A stretch of DNA of 64,000 nucleotides from Haematobia irritans. Taxonomy: Eukaryota; Arthropoda; Insecta; Diptera; Muscidae. Every line of letters begins with the position of its first letter. Position 1 is the first letter of the stretch. The translations under genes were made by a program, and so were the position numbers. The stretch lies in assembly GCF_050003625.1 (NCBI RefSeq), contig NC_134400.1:47357096-47421095 (forward strand), given 5' to 3'. The notes beneath the pieces were generated by a model. The model worked only from the letters and a program-made list of their open reading frames with translations. It was not told the DNA's origin and searched no databases. Shown in pieces: positions 36,171 through 49,586 of this stretch.

Positions 36171-36439
36171 GGGATTAGAAAAAGTGGTATTGGAATATAC
36201 TGAAAGTCGAATTTTCATATTTCGCCTACTATGCCAGAAAAATAACATAATGTCATAGGATGAAGTGTGATTTCCTTTGCCACTAAACATTACAACCATT
36301 CCATCCTGGTTTTGTCCTGTTTCCTACCGTTCCACCCTGAATCTCCACAGCACATTGGTCAGCTCAGTACACATGTCCCCTATGGAATATGTGTTCAATA
36401 AGTCCACCTCCTTCATTTTTTAGCAACCTATCTGGCTTT

Positions 36440-37000
36440 GAACCGAGGATCAAAAAAATCAAAATTAGGATACAGATCTCGTGTATCAAATTTTTATTAA
36501 CTTTTCGCATTACATTAATAAAGCTATTCATGTACAAACAAATGCCAGTTTCAAAATCCTAATTATAATGGATACTTCAAAGTAAAAAAAGTTCTCTCAA
36601 TTCCAAAAAAAATAAAAAACACTTTATACTACAGATGCTAAATCCTCAAAATAAGCCTTAGCCTATATTTGAAGCGTTTTTATTCCAAATCGAAAGATTC
36701 AATATTTCAGTAATTTAAGGACGATCTCTTTAAATCAAAAATGTGTTTCTTTACTTTATGTAAAATTTGCCTTAGTTCATAGACATGCGTCTTTAACGAG
36801 GGGACGGAAATTTCCAAAATTGGTGTCATAAATTTATATAAAAAATTTTTGAAGCAAAAATTATAAACTTTGTTTTAATTAAATTACTCTGTTGTAAAAA
36901 AATTGTTCTTAATATTTTATAAATTGGGCATTCTAAAATTTCGCTTGCGTAATCTTCAATATCACGTAAATATTTTCTTCAGCGTATGTTGTACCTCTTT
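36440..37000. repeat. Family G copy
   Basis: Aligned by eye with 57520-58020: AAGCTATTCATGTACAAACA, AAAGATTCAATATTTCAGT, AATTTAAGGAC and TTGCGTAAT occur in the same order. Non-coding. Confidence 0.7.
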
Positions 37001-38039
37001 CATATATTTTGTACCCCATTGTAGTCGTATGTGAGATATGTGAGCATCAACCAATGCCCTGCAAACATCCGTTTTTCTACGATGCCTTCCTCAATTTTCA
37101 TCCACTCGTTATACAATGAAAAATGTGTAGTTGGGTCCACAGATTTTGATTTTTCCTATAAGATTTTTGTGCTAATTCCGAGCCAAAGGTATGGCTTCAC
37201 TCAAAAAAAAAAGTGAACTCTCTATTTCACTAAAGCCAATTTAACGATATTTTAGTTCATGAATTTATTATATTTGGAGAAAGTTCCATTTACTCTAATA
37301 ATTTTTTGCGTATGCTAGTTAAATGAACTAAAAAACGGGGACAAATTGTACACAAATTAAGCATAAAGATTTACTAAATTCGTACTTCTTACGAAATAGT
37401 TAATAATTTCTTCAAATTTGTAAATTTTTCTACAAAAGGGTCCATCGTGAACTTCGTATGTCATTAAAGACATTCTTGCAAAATAAATAAATAAATAAAT
37501 TTTCTTTAAAAAGTGAAAGAAATTATTTATGTCTAATAAATTTTCTTGAATTCGCCGAAAAATAGTTACTTATTTTTGTGATATCGGCGTGATGCCAGCG
37601 TTTGTAATACTGTTTAGTTAAAAATTTCTGAAAATGGTCAAAATTTTCTAAAATTAATCAAAAGTTTTCTTCCTGATGGGTTCACTGTTTTTCCAGTGTT
37701 TGAAAAAAAAACATTTTTGCAAGGCCATCTAGCTTCAAATTAAAATTAGGAATTAAAATAGGCATACTTTTTCATATTAAGGAAATATTGGTTTCAGTTC
37801 GAAGCACAGTGATGTGGCCTCTAACGTAACCAAACCGAAGTGTGAGATTCCCGCGGCTATTTAAATGCCACTAAATGAATACCGAATTGTCGTGTGACTT
37901 AGAGATTGGTCCTAATACCTTCAATAAAATTGGAAAAATTAAATCCAAAACAAACAAAAAAATCCTACAAAGTCCAGAACTAGGGTATTTTATTAACTTC
38001 TATTCAAAACTTTATATAATTTATGTTTCTTCTAATTAA
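37001..38039. other. No recognised gene
   Basis: AT-rich DNA with AAATAAATAAATAAAT (about 37480). 37200-37440 loosely resembles the AT-rich block at 51960-52330 (AAATGAACT, CATTTA, GTACAATT-type motifs). Confidence 0.35.
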
Positions 38040-38090
38040 AAATTAATTTATTTTAATTGGAAAAATATTGGTGAAATTTTTTCTGTGTAG
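38040..38090. mobile_element. Fragment of the AATTGA-rich MITE
   Basis: TTTTAATTGGAAAAATATTG followed by TTTTTTCTGTGTAG matches the inverted terminal part of 8286-8565. Confidence 0.6.
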
Positions 38091-39410
38091 GGCACTTCTT
38101 GTAGGCGACTACCTATCTGGTAGTTCGTCTAAACCTATGAACTACTTTTTTATTTATTTTTTTTTCTATTATGACAGTTAAAAAAATAGAAACTCAGGGT
38201 TGTCGCTCAATAAACGCTCTTTACAATTGGCTGTTTCAAAAGCTCCCCCCAAATGTAAGTCTTAGGTCTTTTATTTCTTGCCTTCATATCAGTGTTTGAT
38301 ATTTAGTGATTTCTTCTCTATTGGAAACAAGTTCAGTTTAAATAATGGAAAAAAAGTTATTCATACAAAGAAAAAACTCCCTATGATATTCAGCATCGTA
38401 ATGATAGAGAAGGAAACAAAAGACTTAGACAACAAACTTGCTTGGTCATACTGGAAGTACTTGTTGCCCCATTGTGCGGAATAATTTCTGTTGGTGATTG
38501 TCTTAGCATTAAAGTGTTTGTAAATTAAAGGGAAAATAATAGCACAAATCACACATAACTAATTAAGCTATTTGAAGTAAAGACCGACTTTTGGTATCAC
38601 ATAAAGGTTGGTCCAAATATAAAACACGATGTTAATTTCAATAAAAAAAACATTAATTTTTGTGTCAAAACAATAAAACAACAAAAAAAATATCGGGGAT
38701 GTTTTGTATAATTTACTTATTGTACTACATAAAAAAAGAAACAACGTATGGTATCACAAAAGGTGGTCCAAACATCACATCCAATGTTAATTGTAGAAAA
38801 ATTAATAGTGAAGTTGGAAAATTCCCAAAATTAATTTCCAAAAAATGTCAATCTGCTTGGTTCACTACAATACTTGTCAGGAGAGTTGATTCTCCAAGCC
38901 TAATTGGCACCCGATTCACACACATTTTTCATAAATATGGCAACTAAAGAGGTTTATCTGATTTTGCAGCGCTTAAAGTAGGAGCTCAGAGGAGCATAAA
39001 AATTAGGTAATACGTTACGAAAGAGCAATGGCCATTTAAGCTGTTTGGTTCCAATTTAGGTGTCAAATCGGCTCAATAATTTAGCTTAGTACACCCCTCT
39101 TATTTTTTTCCCTATGGGACAGTTTTCACCTTTTTCGGAACCGGTCCGCCGGGTGCAGTTTTGATAACTGTCCACGAATAACGCAGAAGCTGCCCCGGAT
39201 AATGTGTAAACAGCGTTAGACACTACTCTGCAATGGTTTCACGTTTTTCCTTGTTGTTTGGCACCCTCTTATCTTTTAAACTGCAATCTGTCTCAATTTT
39301 CTCGTGGCTAAAATCGCAGATCCGCCAAAAAAAAAGTAGTGGAAACCAAATCCCTTTCTAAGAATTTGGTTTCATTTTCTATAACCTAACCTAACAGCAC
39401 AATTTTTATT
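38091..39410. other. No recognised gene
   Basis: AT-rich sequence. A CTAACCTAACAG motif at about 39385 resembles a SINE tail, but no SINE body precedes it. Short frames here are not recognised. Confidence 0.35.
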
Positions 39411-40060
39411 TTAGTGGCGCCCGATCCCCTTTCACAATTTCTCAAATTTGAACTGTATTCGTTCCTCTGCTTCCGTATTAGTGGATATTTAAAACCAAGG
39501 AGTAACAGGGCACACAACACCACAACGCTATTTTGTTTTATTTTTGACGCCCGACAACCATATAATTTCTCAAAATTATACCGTATTGGTTTCTCTCGCT
39601 CTCCAAATAACAAAATAAAAAGGAACTGGAGTGGCTTGTACTTTTCCGGCGGAAAAGGGGTCACTGTAAAACATGATTTTTTTTTAAATGTTCCTTTTTG
39701 CCTCCTTATTATTTGAACCACTTATCACAGATCCATGTATACACGATTATTCGTCATCTCAATACCAACAAAAGCGATACAATCGGACATTTCTATCTCG
39801 AGATATAATTTTTTTAGTGAAAAAAGAGCGAAAAACTAAAAATAACGGAATATCTCAAAAACTGTACCATAAAAAATTTTAACATTTTTTTTTCGACTTC
39901 AGCTCATCAAAATGCATAAAGTCACCTCTCATCAAATGTACATTTTCAGTGTAAACTAGTGTTATTGGCGCCCGATTGCCTTTCACAATTTATCAAAACT
40001 AAATCGAATTGGATCATGAGTTTCCCTATTCAAAAATAAGGAATAAGAGGAAATTCCAAT
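39411..40060 (+). repeat. Degenerate dispersed repeat units with GGCGCCCGAT
   Basis: Units starting at about 39411 and 39966 share TGGCGCCCGAT, CCTTTCACAATTT and TCAAA. A weaker unit at about 39545 has TTGACGCCCGACAACC and AATTTCTCAAAATT. The spacing is irregular and the origin unknown. Confidence 0.5.
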
Positions 40061-40072
40061 TTTAATAACAAC

Positions 40073-40312
40073 CCAGCAAGAAATCGTCGCCAAAAAAGTA
40101 GTGAAAACGTTCTTTTTGGATCCGGAAGTGTTGCAAAATTGGCGCAGAAGAGATGAATTTAATATGGGCTTGTCAAACGACGGATGTCCACCATTTTAAC
40201 AGCCGTTACACTGAATTTGCATCACTTCTTAAGGTGTGATGCGAATTCAGTGTTTTGAGTGTGAATTAAGAAATTTTGTGATATTTTGACAAATAAATAA
40301 TTTAAAAACAAC
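40073..40312 (+). mobile_element. Family F element, left part
   Basis: Starts CCCAGCAAGAAATCGTCGCC, contains GGATCCGGAAGTG and TTGCATCACTTCTTAAGG. It is interrupted by a family A copy and continues at 41816. A complete copy lies at 55790-56365. Confidence 0.8.
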
Positions 40313-40336
40313 TATATACGACCGTAAGTTCGGCCA

Positions 40337-40605
40337 ACATTTTTCCAATTAAAATCTTAATTGAGTTTTAAAAAATATTCAATTAAAAATTTAATTGATT
40401 CAACAAATTTTTTAATTGAAATAAAAATCAATCACACAAATTAATAGTATCAATTAAATATTTAATTGGATCAATTAATTTTTTAATTGACTGTCAATTA
40501 ATTTTTTAATTGATACTATCATTTCTGTGATTGAAGACAGTTCAATTAAAAAATTAATTGGATCAATTAATTTCGTGATTGAATCAGAAAAAAATTTTTT
40601 TGTGT
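40337..40605. mobile_element. AATTGA-rich MITE, left end truncated
   Basis: Aligns with 8286-8565 from ATTTTTCCAATTAAAATC through to AATTTTTTTGTGTG. The terminal CACAGAAA at the left is missing, and adjacent family A sequence (about 130 bp) is missing too. Confidence 0.8.
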
Positions 40606-41631
40606 GCATACGTGGTATATATCAGACATAAAAGTTATAAATAGGTAAGTCTACAAATAATTACGAATCGATATGGACTTTTTGCACGATACGTAGAGAG
40701 CCAGAAATGAAATATGGGGGTCGCTTATATGGGGGCTATATAAATACAATTATGAATTTGATATGGACAATTTTTTTGTGATTGGGATGGACTTATATGA
40801 GGGCTATATATAACTATAGACCGATATGGAAATAGTTGGGCATGGTTGTTAACGGCCATATACTAGCACAATGTACCAAATTTCAACTGACTCGGATGAA
40901 ATTTGCTCCTCAAAGAGGCTCCAAAACCAAATCTCGGGATAGGTTTATATGGGACTATATATGATTATGGACTGATATGGACCACTTTATGCATGGTTGT
41001 TAAATATCATATTCTACCACCACGTACCAAATTTCAACCAGATCGGATGAATTTTGCTTCTCCAAAAGGCACCGGAGGTCAAATCTGGGGATCGGTATAT
41101 AGGGGGGCTATATATAATTATGGACCAATTTCGACCAATTCCCGCATGGTTGTTGGATACCATATACTAACATCATGTACCAAATTTCAACTGAATCAGA
41201 TGAATTTTGGTCTTCCAAGAGGCTCCGGAGGTCAAATCTGGTGATCGGTTTATAGGGGGGCTATATATAATTATGGACCAATTTCGACCAATTTTTGCAT
41301 GGGTGTTTGAGGCCATATAATAACACCACGTATCAAATTTCAACTGAATCAGATGAATTTTGGTCTTCCAAGAGGCTCCGGAGGTCAAATCTGGTGATCG
41401 GTTTTATGGGGGCTATATAAAATTATGGACCGATGTGCACCAATTTTTGCATGGTCATTAGAGACCATATACTAACACCATGTACCAAATTTCAGCCGGA
41501 TCGGATGAAATTTGCTTCTCTTAGAGGATCCGCAAGCCAAATTTGGGGGTCCGTTTATATGGGGGCTATACGTAAAAATGGACCGATATGGACCATTTGC
41601 AATACCATCCGACCTACATCATGATGATTTT

Positions 41632-41745
41632 TATTTCGACTAAAAAATTTGTTGATTCAATTAAATATTTAATTGAATATTTTTTAAAACTCAATTAAGA
41701 TTTTAATTGGAAAAATGTTCGTGAATTTTTTTTGTGTGTACTTCA
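41632..41745. mobile_element. AATTGA-rich MITE, partial
   Basis: GATTCAATTAAATATTTAAT, TTTTAATTGGAAAAATGTTC and a TTTTTTTTGTGTG terminus followed by TA. Only one arm is present. Confidence 0.7.
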
Positions 41746-41815
41746 TGGGGTCTCGATGTGTTACAAACGGAATGACAAAGTTAATATAGCCCCCATCCTA
41801 TGGTGGAGTGTATAC

Positions 41816-42366
41816 AATTTTTATGATTTTTAATGCATTCTTACGCTTGTGTGGAACGTTTGACATCAAATATTTTCGCTATTTTGCTAGAATGGATTCA
41901 GCACTTTTTCGGCAAAATTTATGGTGATTTCGATTGGGAAAAAAGGTGCAACATTCTCGTAATAGATTGTCACACACGAAGGACACTGTCATAAATTTGG
42001 GATCATGTATCCCTCAAAATGTTATGATTTAATAATAACTTTGGAATGACACTATCATTTGGGCGAAAATACCATGAGGGGAAAAGTAGTGCAACACCAA
42101 GGCAACATATTTTTTGCGAAACGAAAACGCCTTTAAATAATTTTTACCATTTTATTAATTCTTAATCCATTTTTAACCTTTTTTTTTTTTGAAACAAAAA
42201 CTTTAAAATTTTCCATTAAAAATATGAAAAACAAAAAACAAGTTATAAAAAATTGACTCAAATAAACTTCCTGTGCAGCTAAAATAAAGAGCTTCTGTGG
42301 GAGGACATTTTTGGAAGCGCTTTTAAAGTTGTGCCTTTAGAAGAACTTCCACTTTTTTGCTGGGAA
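41816..42366 (+). mobile_element. Family F element, right part with extra insertion
   Basis: Runs from ATTTTTATGATTTTTAATG to CACTTTTTTGCTGGG. Compared with 55790-56365 it has extra sequence around 41930-42125 (AAAAGGTGCAACATTCTCG). Confidence 0.7.
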
Positions 42367-43394
42367 GCGTTAAACTGGAATAACTTCAATAATTCAGAAA
42401 TAAGAAGTAGGAGCATATTTATACCAATTTTCAAATCAAATATTAGTTAAAGTCTTCCATTTACCTATTTGATAAATTTTAAGCTTGCCCTCGTATCTTT
42501 TGGATAATAAAAAACACATTGGCATCATAAAATGAAATTAAAAAAATTGTCTGCATCATTTTATGTTACGCAGTTACCTGCCGTACCCTTCCTCCCCTTT
42601 GCAGCATGTTAGCCAGACAACTACATTTACTGACCCAGTTTATGGCAAGTGTAACGAATTGGCCAACACCAAAAGGCATAAAATTATTTTCAATTTTCCA
42701 CCATAAAGAAAAAACAAAGGTGCTTCAACTAAGTTTTTGTAAAGTTGGTCTATTGCGAAAAGAAATACCCCTCCTTAAGATTTAAATAGCGACACTTGTT
42801 GACTATCTTATCCATGACTTGGAGTCAGTTGCCTTTTTTCAGTTTTTTTTTTCAATTATGTCAAAAGGGCATAGTATTATTATTAATGTTTAATGTTCAT
42901 GTTGTTGCGTATTAATTTATGTGCATAAAATTTAAGTAAAAACACAAATGTATTGCATATTCAATTTGAAAGAAAATTTTAATGCAGAGAAAGCTTTATA
43001 CTAAAGCAAAAAAAGATTTTTGATGTGTTTCCCAGACTGTTTTATGGCATATGTGGGTGAATATAGGGTCTATTAGTTAAGTAGTTAGGTAGCGAAGTCG
43101 AATAGAAAACTTCCCAGGAAGTGGCATAGAAAACTTCCCTAGTATGGGTAATGGAAATTATTTGAGTCTATGATAAATTATCGATGGCTGGGCGGTCATT
43201 AAAGATTAGAATCTTCATTAAATTTATGGAATCACGGTCATTATTGCCGCAAATTTCTCAATGAGATAGTTGAGCATTTCAACAGTGCTCATGGTTGTAT
43301 CTTAAAAATCCACCAAAAGTCTAAACTAGATGGCTGAGTATTTCACCAAATAATTGTGGTGAACTACACAGACATCTCGATGAGATAGTTTCTA
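42367..43394. other. No recognised feature
   Basis: AT-rich sequence with no coding frame of note and no repeat I can match. Confidence 0.45.
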
Positions 43395-43885
43395 CTAGAG
43401 GTGTGCGCGTGACACGAAATTTTCGTGACACGCGTGATTCACGTTTTAATCACGTGAGTCGTGAGCAAAAACCAAAGCAAAATGTGCGTGAATGGGACTA
43501 AAAGAAATATGTCGTGTGTGAATGAAATTTCTACAAAATCACGCTCACGAAAAAATTAAGATTTAATTCTTACTCGTATGTTCAATGAAATTAATTTAAC
43601 TTTCGAACTATATTCTATTTTTGAATTTCGTTACCTTTGTTCACTTCCGGTTGGAAAATGTCGTGAGTCTCGTGAATCACGTGAATTATCGTGAATCATG
43701 CGTGAGCGTGAGTCTTTAAAAGTAGTTCGTGTGTGAGCGTGCGTGAATACTTGTTTTCATTTCGTGAATGTGCGTGAGTGTGATTGGCTACCACACGTAT
43801 CGTGGGTGAGCGTGCGTGAATAAACATTTTGCTTCGTAAATGTTTGTGAGTGTGAGTGAAATTTTACTCACGCGCACACCTCTAG
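43395..43885. mobile_element. 491-bp inverted-repeat element of CGTGA motifs
   Basis: Termini CTAGAGGTGTGCGCGTGA and TCACGCGCACACCTCTAG are perfectly complementary (18 bp). The interior is packed with CACGTGA, GTGAGCGTG and TCGTGAATCACG in both orientations. The first 13 bp equal the core of the repeat unit in the 18407-21189 element. No coding frame. Confidence 0.8.
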
Positions 43886-45020
43886 TTTCAACAGTCAATG
43901 ACTGGTTTAGAGTTCTGTGCCATATAGTTCAAGTTTTGCTTAAATTCATGTTCGATTCAGCCTAAAAATGTAACATAGGACAGCGCTATTATCGTCGATT
44001 AGTCGATGGGGATCACGTCTTCGTAGTCAGGTCTTGAGTCCAGTCTTAGCCTTCTATGGAGCGTGTTCGCCAAATGCATTCCACTGTTTCGACTTTTCGG
44101 AGTAATGAGAATCACAATTCGCTTTGCCACACAATGCAAACAAAACTAGAGTTTACTATGGGTGGAATTTCAGCAGTAGCTATTTATGAGAACTGCAGAG
44201 TGGTTGTACCTCAGTACCATCAAAATGTGTGGAAAAAAAGCAACAACGAAATAATTCATGCTACGTTGAATTCTTCTCAGTAACTACCTTCGCCACCTGT
44301 TCACTTGGCTGAGTTAGGCGCTATTGTTTGACTCATTGTTCATTCACTCTTCCACAAAGTCATTCATTAAACGAAATAAGGCATAGCAGAGCCGGTATAA
44401 ACGCAAAACCGAATGAACACACCAATGTCAAGGTTGTTCAAAATACATCACAGAGGCACACATAAGTGGTGGCTGACAGACAAAATGGTGGCGGACCAAA
44501 TATAAAAAAAGGGCTCCATGTCTATCAAAATAAGAGCATGTATAAAGTTTTTGTGGTAATAAACATTTTTGTTTTATAATTTGAACATACTTGAGGGAAA
44601 TTACTAAATTATGCTAATAAAGATGGCATGGTAGAATTTCGTAAAGAGGATCTTAGGTTCATAATTCTGATGTATGTTTATTGTGTGAAATTGCTCTTGA
44701 ATAGACCATAAACTAAGAAAAGATTCTAATCGGAAAATTTCCGCTGTTAGCTGTGAACATTTTTATGGAAGTCTTTTTATGGCATTCTCTTTATGCTTTA
44801 CACGTACAGAAAAAATAGGTCTTGATGGGTTTAGCGCAGCCATTTACGAGGGCAATTCGGAAACTTCTTAGCCTAACACAAAAAGCGCGATATAAACAGA
44901 AAAAAATTAAGTGTTTTGGAAACTTCCATCTCTGTTATGAACACATGTTAAATTTTGTTTAGATCTGGCAACTCCTTCATATAGAAACAGGTGTTCAAAA
45001 AAGACACATCCGCAATTTTT
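43886..45020. other. No recognised gene
   Basis: Mostly unique-looking sequence. The open frame 44056-44283 (75 codons) has no recognised motif and no splice context that convinces me. Confidence 0.4.
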
Positions 45021-45299
45021 ATACCCTGCGCCACACTGTGTAACAGGGGAATTTTAAGTTAGTGCATATGTTTGCAACACCCAGAAGGAGACGAGATAGC
45101 CACATGGTGTCTTTGGCAAAAATGCTCAGGGTGGGCTCCTGAGTCGATATAGCTGTCCGTGAACATATTTTTGTAATCAAAGTCTAGGTCACAGTTTTAG
45201 TCCAATCGACTTTAAATTTGGCAGAAGTATGTGTTTTGGGTCAGAATAGAACCCTATTGATTTTGGAAGAAATCGGTTCAGATTTAGATATAGCTCCCA

Positions 45300-46476
<1,177 letters not shown>

Positions 46477-46516
<40 letters not shown>
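46477..46516. repeat. (AT)n between two transposons
   Basis: Remnant of the same AT tract as 45300-45540, providing TA targets to both neighbours. Confidence 0.95.
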
Positions 46517-46518
<2 letters not shown>

Positions 46519-46519
<1 letters not shown>

Positions 46520-47729
46520 CAGGTTGGCTGATAAGTCTCCAATCTATTTTATTATTCAACATAGTTCCCTTCAAGAGCGATACAACGATTATAACGACCT
46601 TCCAATTTTTTGATACCATTTTGGTAGTACTCCTTCGGTTTTGCCTCAAAATAGGCCTCAGTTTCGGCGATCACCCCTTCATTGCAGCCAATTTTTTCCG
46701 TGCGAGGATCCCTTTGAGGTCTGAGAACAAGAAAAATCACTGGGGCCAGATCTGGAGAATACGGTGGGTGGGGAAGCAATTCGAAGCTTAATTCATGAAT
46801 TTTGGCATCGTTCTTTGTGGAACAACACTTTCTTCTTCTTCATATGGCGCCGTTTTGCCGCGATTTCGACCTTCAAACGCTCTAATAACGCCATATAATA
46901 GTCAATGTTGATGATTTTTCCCTTCTCAAGATAATCGGTAAAAATTATTCCATGCGCATCCCAAAAAACAGAGGCCATTACTTTGCCAGCGGACTTTTGA
47001 GTCTTTCCACGCTTCGGAGACGGTTCACCGGTCGCTGTCCACTCAGCCGACTGTCGATTGGACTCAGGAGTGTAGTGATGGAGCCATGTTTCATCCATTG
47101 TCACATATCGACGGAAAAACTCGGGTGTATTACGAGTTAACAGCTGCAAACACCGCTCAGAATCATCAACACGTTGTTGTTTTTTGTCAAATGTGAGCTC
47201 GCGCGGCACCCATATCCAAATATTGATGAATCCGCATATCCAAATATTGATGAATGATATGACCAACACGTTCCTTTGATATCTTTAAGGCCTCTGCTAT
47301 CTCTATCAACTTAATTTTACGGTCATTCAAAATCATTTTGTGGATTGATGTTTTCGTCGGTAACCACCTCTTTCGGGCATCCACTGCGTTCACCGTCCTC
47401 CGTGCTCATTTCACCACTCTTGAATTTTGCATACCAATCAATTATTGTTGATTTCCCTGGGGCAGAGTCCGGAAACTCATTATCAAGCTAAGTTTTTGCT
47501 TCCACCGTATTTTCCCCTTCAGAAAACAGTATTTTATCAAAACACGAAATTCCTTTTTTTCCATTTTTTTTTGCTTCACAAAAGACGCTCTATCTCACAA
47601 ACTAATTGACTTACAGACGTCAAATTTTGACACGAATCATTTGAAGGTTGGTACTATATAAAAATAATATGCATTTAATACTAGCGACGCCATCTATGTG
47701 TCAGACCGGGGACTTATCAGCCAACCTGT
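46519..47729 (-). mobile_element. irritans-subfamily mariner element
   Basis: Inverted ends start ACAGGTTGGCTGATAAGTC at both sides. The distal end continues CCCGGTCTGAC, as in the Himar-type terminus. TA flanks at 46517-46518 and 47730-47731. Length 1211 bp, a little under the roughly 1.3 kb of intact relatives. Confidence 0.93.
46552..47564 (-). pseudogene. irritans mariner transposase, broken
   Basis: Start ATG at 47564. Recognisable blocks in order: STIIDWYAKFKSGE, HKMILNDRKIKLIEIAEALK (helix-turn-helix), VTMDETWLHHYTPESN (first Asp), SAGKVMASVFWDAHGI, LEKGKIINIDYYMALLERL, KKKVLFH, LLPHPPYSPDLAP (third-Asp region), ALEGNYVE. Damage includes an in-frame stop near 47490, a 24-bp tandem duplication encoding IHQYLDM twice (about 47210-47260), frameshifts, and a deletion that removes the second catalytic Asp (expected after VLFHQ). 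It is a dead copy. Confidence 0.92.
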
Positions 47730-48192
47730 TATTTCGCCCGATATGGACTTATATGGCTCCAGAAGCCAGAGTTTTACCCTAATTTGCTTAAAATTTTGCA
47801 CAAGAAGAACAATTAGTACTATAGTCAAGTGTGCCAAATTTTATTGAAATCGGTTCAGATTTAGATACATATCTTTCGCCAGACATGGACTAATACGGTC
47901 CCAGAAGCCAGAGTTTTTCCCCAATTTGGTTGAAATTTTGCACTAGGAGTACAATTAGTAGTGTAGTCAAGTGTGCCAAATTTTATTGAAATCGGTTCAG
48001 ATTTAGATATAGCTCCCATATATATCGTTCGCCCGATTTACACTCATATGACCACAGTGGCCAATCTTTTACTCCGATTTAATTGAAATTTTGCACAGGG
48101 AGTAGAATTAGCATTGTTGCTATGCGTGCCAAATTTGGTTGGAATCGGTTCTGATTTAGATATAGCTCCCATATAAAGCTGTCGCCCGATTT

Positions 48193-48429
48193 ACACTCGA
48201 AAAAACACTGACGAAAAACAAGTTTTCATGAAGATTACAATGATTCTGAGGAAAACATTTCTGTCGAATTCCACAACATGTTAGATGTTGTTTTATTTTG
48301 AACAAAAGAAAAATCTTGTCCTCAAGATCCCAACATCAAATTTTTAGTGGCAACATCGGATTTTACTGTCTTCGACCTGGATTAACTCAATAACAGTGCA
48401 TTGATTAACTTAATTCAATTTTAGGCGAT
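48193..48429. other. Sequence before the decayed mariner
   Basis: ACACTGACGAAAAACAAG and AACATGTTAGATGTTG motifs suggest a MITE arm abutting the family C copy. Boundaries unclear. Confidence 0.3.
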
Positions 48430-49080
48430 AAAACTCCGTCAAGGACCAGTGTTTATCGGAAGTATGGTGCATTCAACCGAGGTCTTCCAAAATCAGTTGT
48501 TGTTCCGGATACCATTGATGCTGTGTGCCAACTGATATTGCAAGATCGCCATGTGACCTATCGTGAATTGAGACAACCTTTTGTCAATCGCTCATCGTGT
48601 CCTCATGTGCATATGAGGGCACGAGAGTAAACAGCAGTCGACTGTTTGGGTGTTTCAAGATGAGCCAAATCCAACGTAAGTTACTCGCACATGAAGCGCT
48701 TCCAAGCAAATGATCGCCTGTTTTTTCGGAAAAACTTGACATGTCGCAATTGTACCACTAGAACAACACAGAACAGTCAATTCTAAGGGGTACTCAACCA
48801 TTTAGTTTCCAGTTGTATGCCGAGACATCAGGAAAACCAAACGCCGAAGACTGGCCACTCTTCACCACGACAGTGCGAGCACTCACAGATCAGCTCAAAC
48901 AAATGCATTTTTCAGCACATCCAGTTAACTAATGAGTCATCCGCCATATAATCCGATTTGGCACTGAATCACTTCTTTTTAATCCCGTACGCAAAAAAAT
49001 AAAATGAGTGGTCAACATTTTTCTACATTCAGAATGAATCTTTGGGAGATACCCCATTCAGAGTAGCAAAAGTGTTTCGA
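48430..49080 (+). pseudogene. Strongly decayed mariner transposase
   Basis: The plus strand in shifting frames reads DKTPSRTSVYRKYGAFNRGL and DRHVTYREL (N-terminal part), then LATLHHDSASTHRSAQT (second Asp block), then HPPYN followed by LNHFFLIPYAK (third block), then FSTFRMNLWEIPHSE. The order fits a mariner of a different subfamily from 46519-47729. Multiple stops and at least three frameshifts. No inverted ends found. Confidence 0.7.
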
Positions 49081-49400
49081 AACCGACATTCTGTTACACG
49101 CAAAAAAATAATTCTTTCCTCCCAAACGAAACTTTAGACAAACAAAGTTCGTTTCTCATTTGCTTTTCGCTGTAAGGAAGTGTATTTGGAAGAAAAGTAT
49201 ATACTTTTTGTGATAAACGTTTATTCTTTTCCTGGATGTAAATACAATTTCATAAAGACTAACTCAAAAAAAACACACATTGTTTTCTTGCTAATTGCAT
49301 TTTCCCTCACATCCACGAGGTTTTTTAGTTCTTCCTGTAATACCAACAATGTAGAAGAAATTATACGATTTTATAAATTTTTAAAATTTTTTTTACCTTT

Positions 49401-49472
49401 CGCCTGGACGGAGAATCGAACCGCGGACCATGCACTTTGTAAGCCAACACACTAACCACTGAGCTATGTACC
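49401..49472 (-). repeat. tRNA-like segment 1 (72 nt)
   Basis: Starts GGTACATAGCTCAGTGG with a good A-box (TAGCTCAGTGGTTAG) and has a B-box GGTTCGATTCT. The T arm pairs acceptably (CGCGG/CTCCG). The anticodon and acceptor stems do not pair, so it is a tRNA-derived promoter module, not a tRNA gene. Confidence 0.7.
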
Positions 49473-49586
49473 TGTTATGGTCATCAATAGATAATTATCC
49501 ATATAAGTTATATTTATATAGCATAGCTTGCGGCGCCCACGAACCGAAAAAATAAAGTTTATTTAACAGAAACAAACATTTAGTTT

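Larger units (their letters stand above)
40313..41815 (+). repeat. Family A copy inserted in family F, with MITEs inside
   Basis: Begins TATATACGACCGTAAGTTCG and ends CCCCATCCTATGGTGGAG. Four to five internal modules of about 160 bp (GGACCAATTTCGACCAAT, GATCGGATGAATTTTGC). MITE copies at 40337-40605 and 41632-41745 replace or interrupt parts near both ends. Confidence 0.8.

Noticed and set aside
39411..39430. LTR-retrotransposon primer-binding site (TGGCGCCCGAT)
   Set aside because: No LTR ends, polypurine tract or gag/pol frames nearby, and the motif recurs at about 39966.
44056..44283. 75-codon frame as a host gene
   Set aside because: No motif, no clear splice sites and no similarity I recognise; kept only as an unassigned region.
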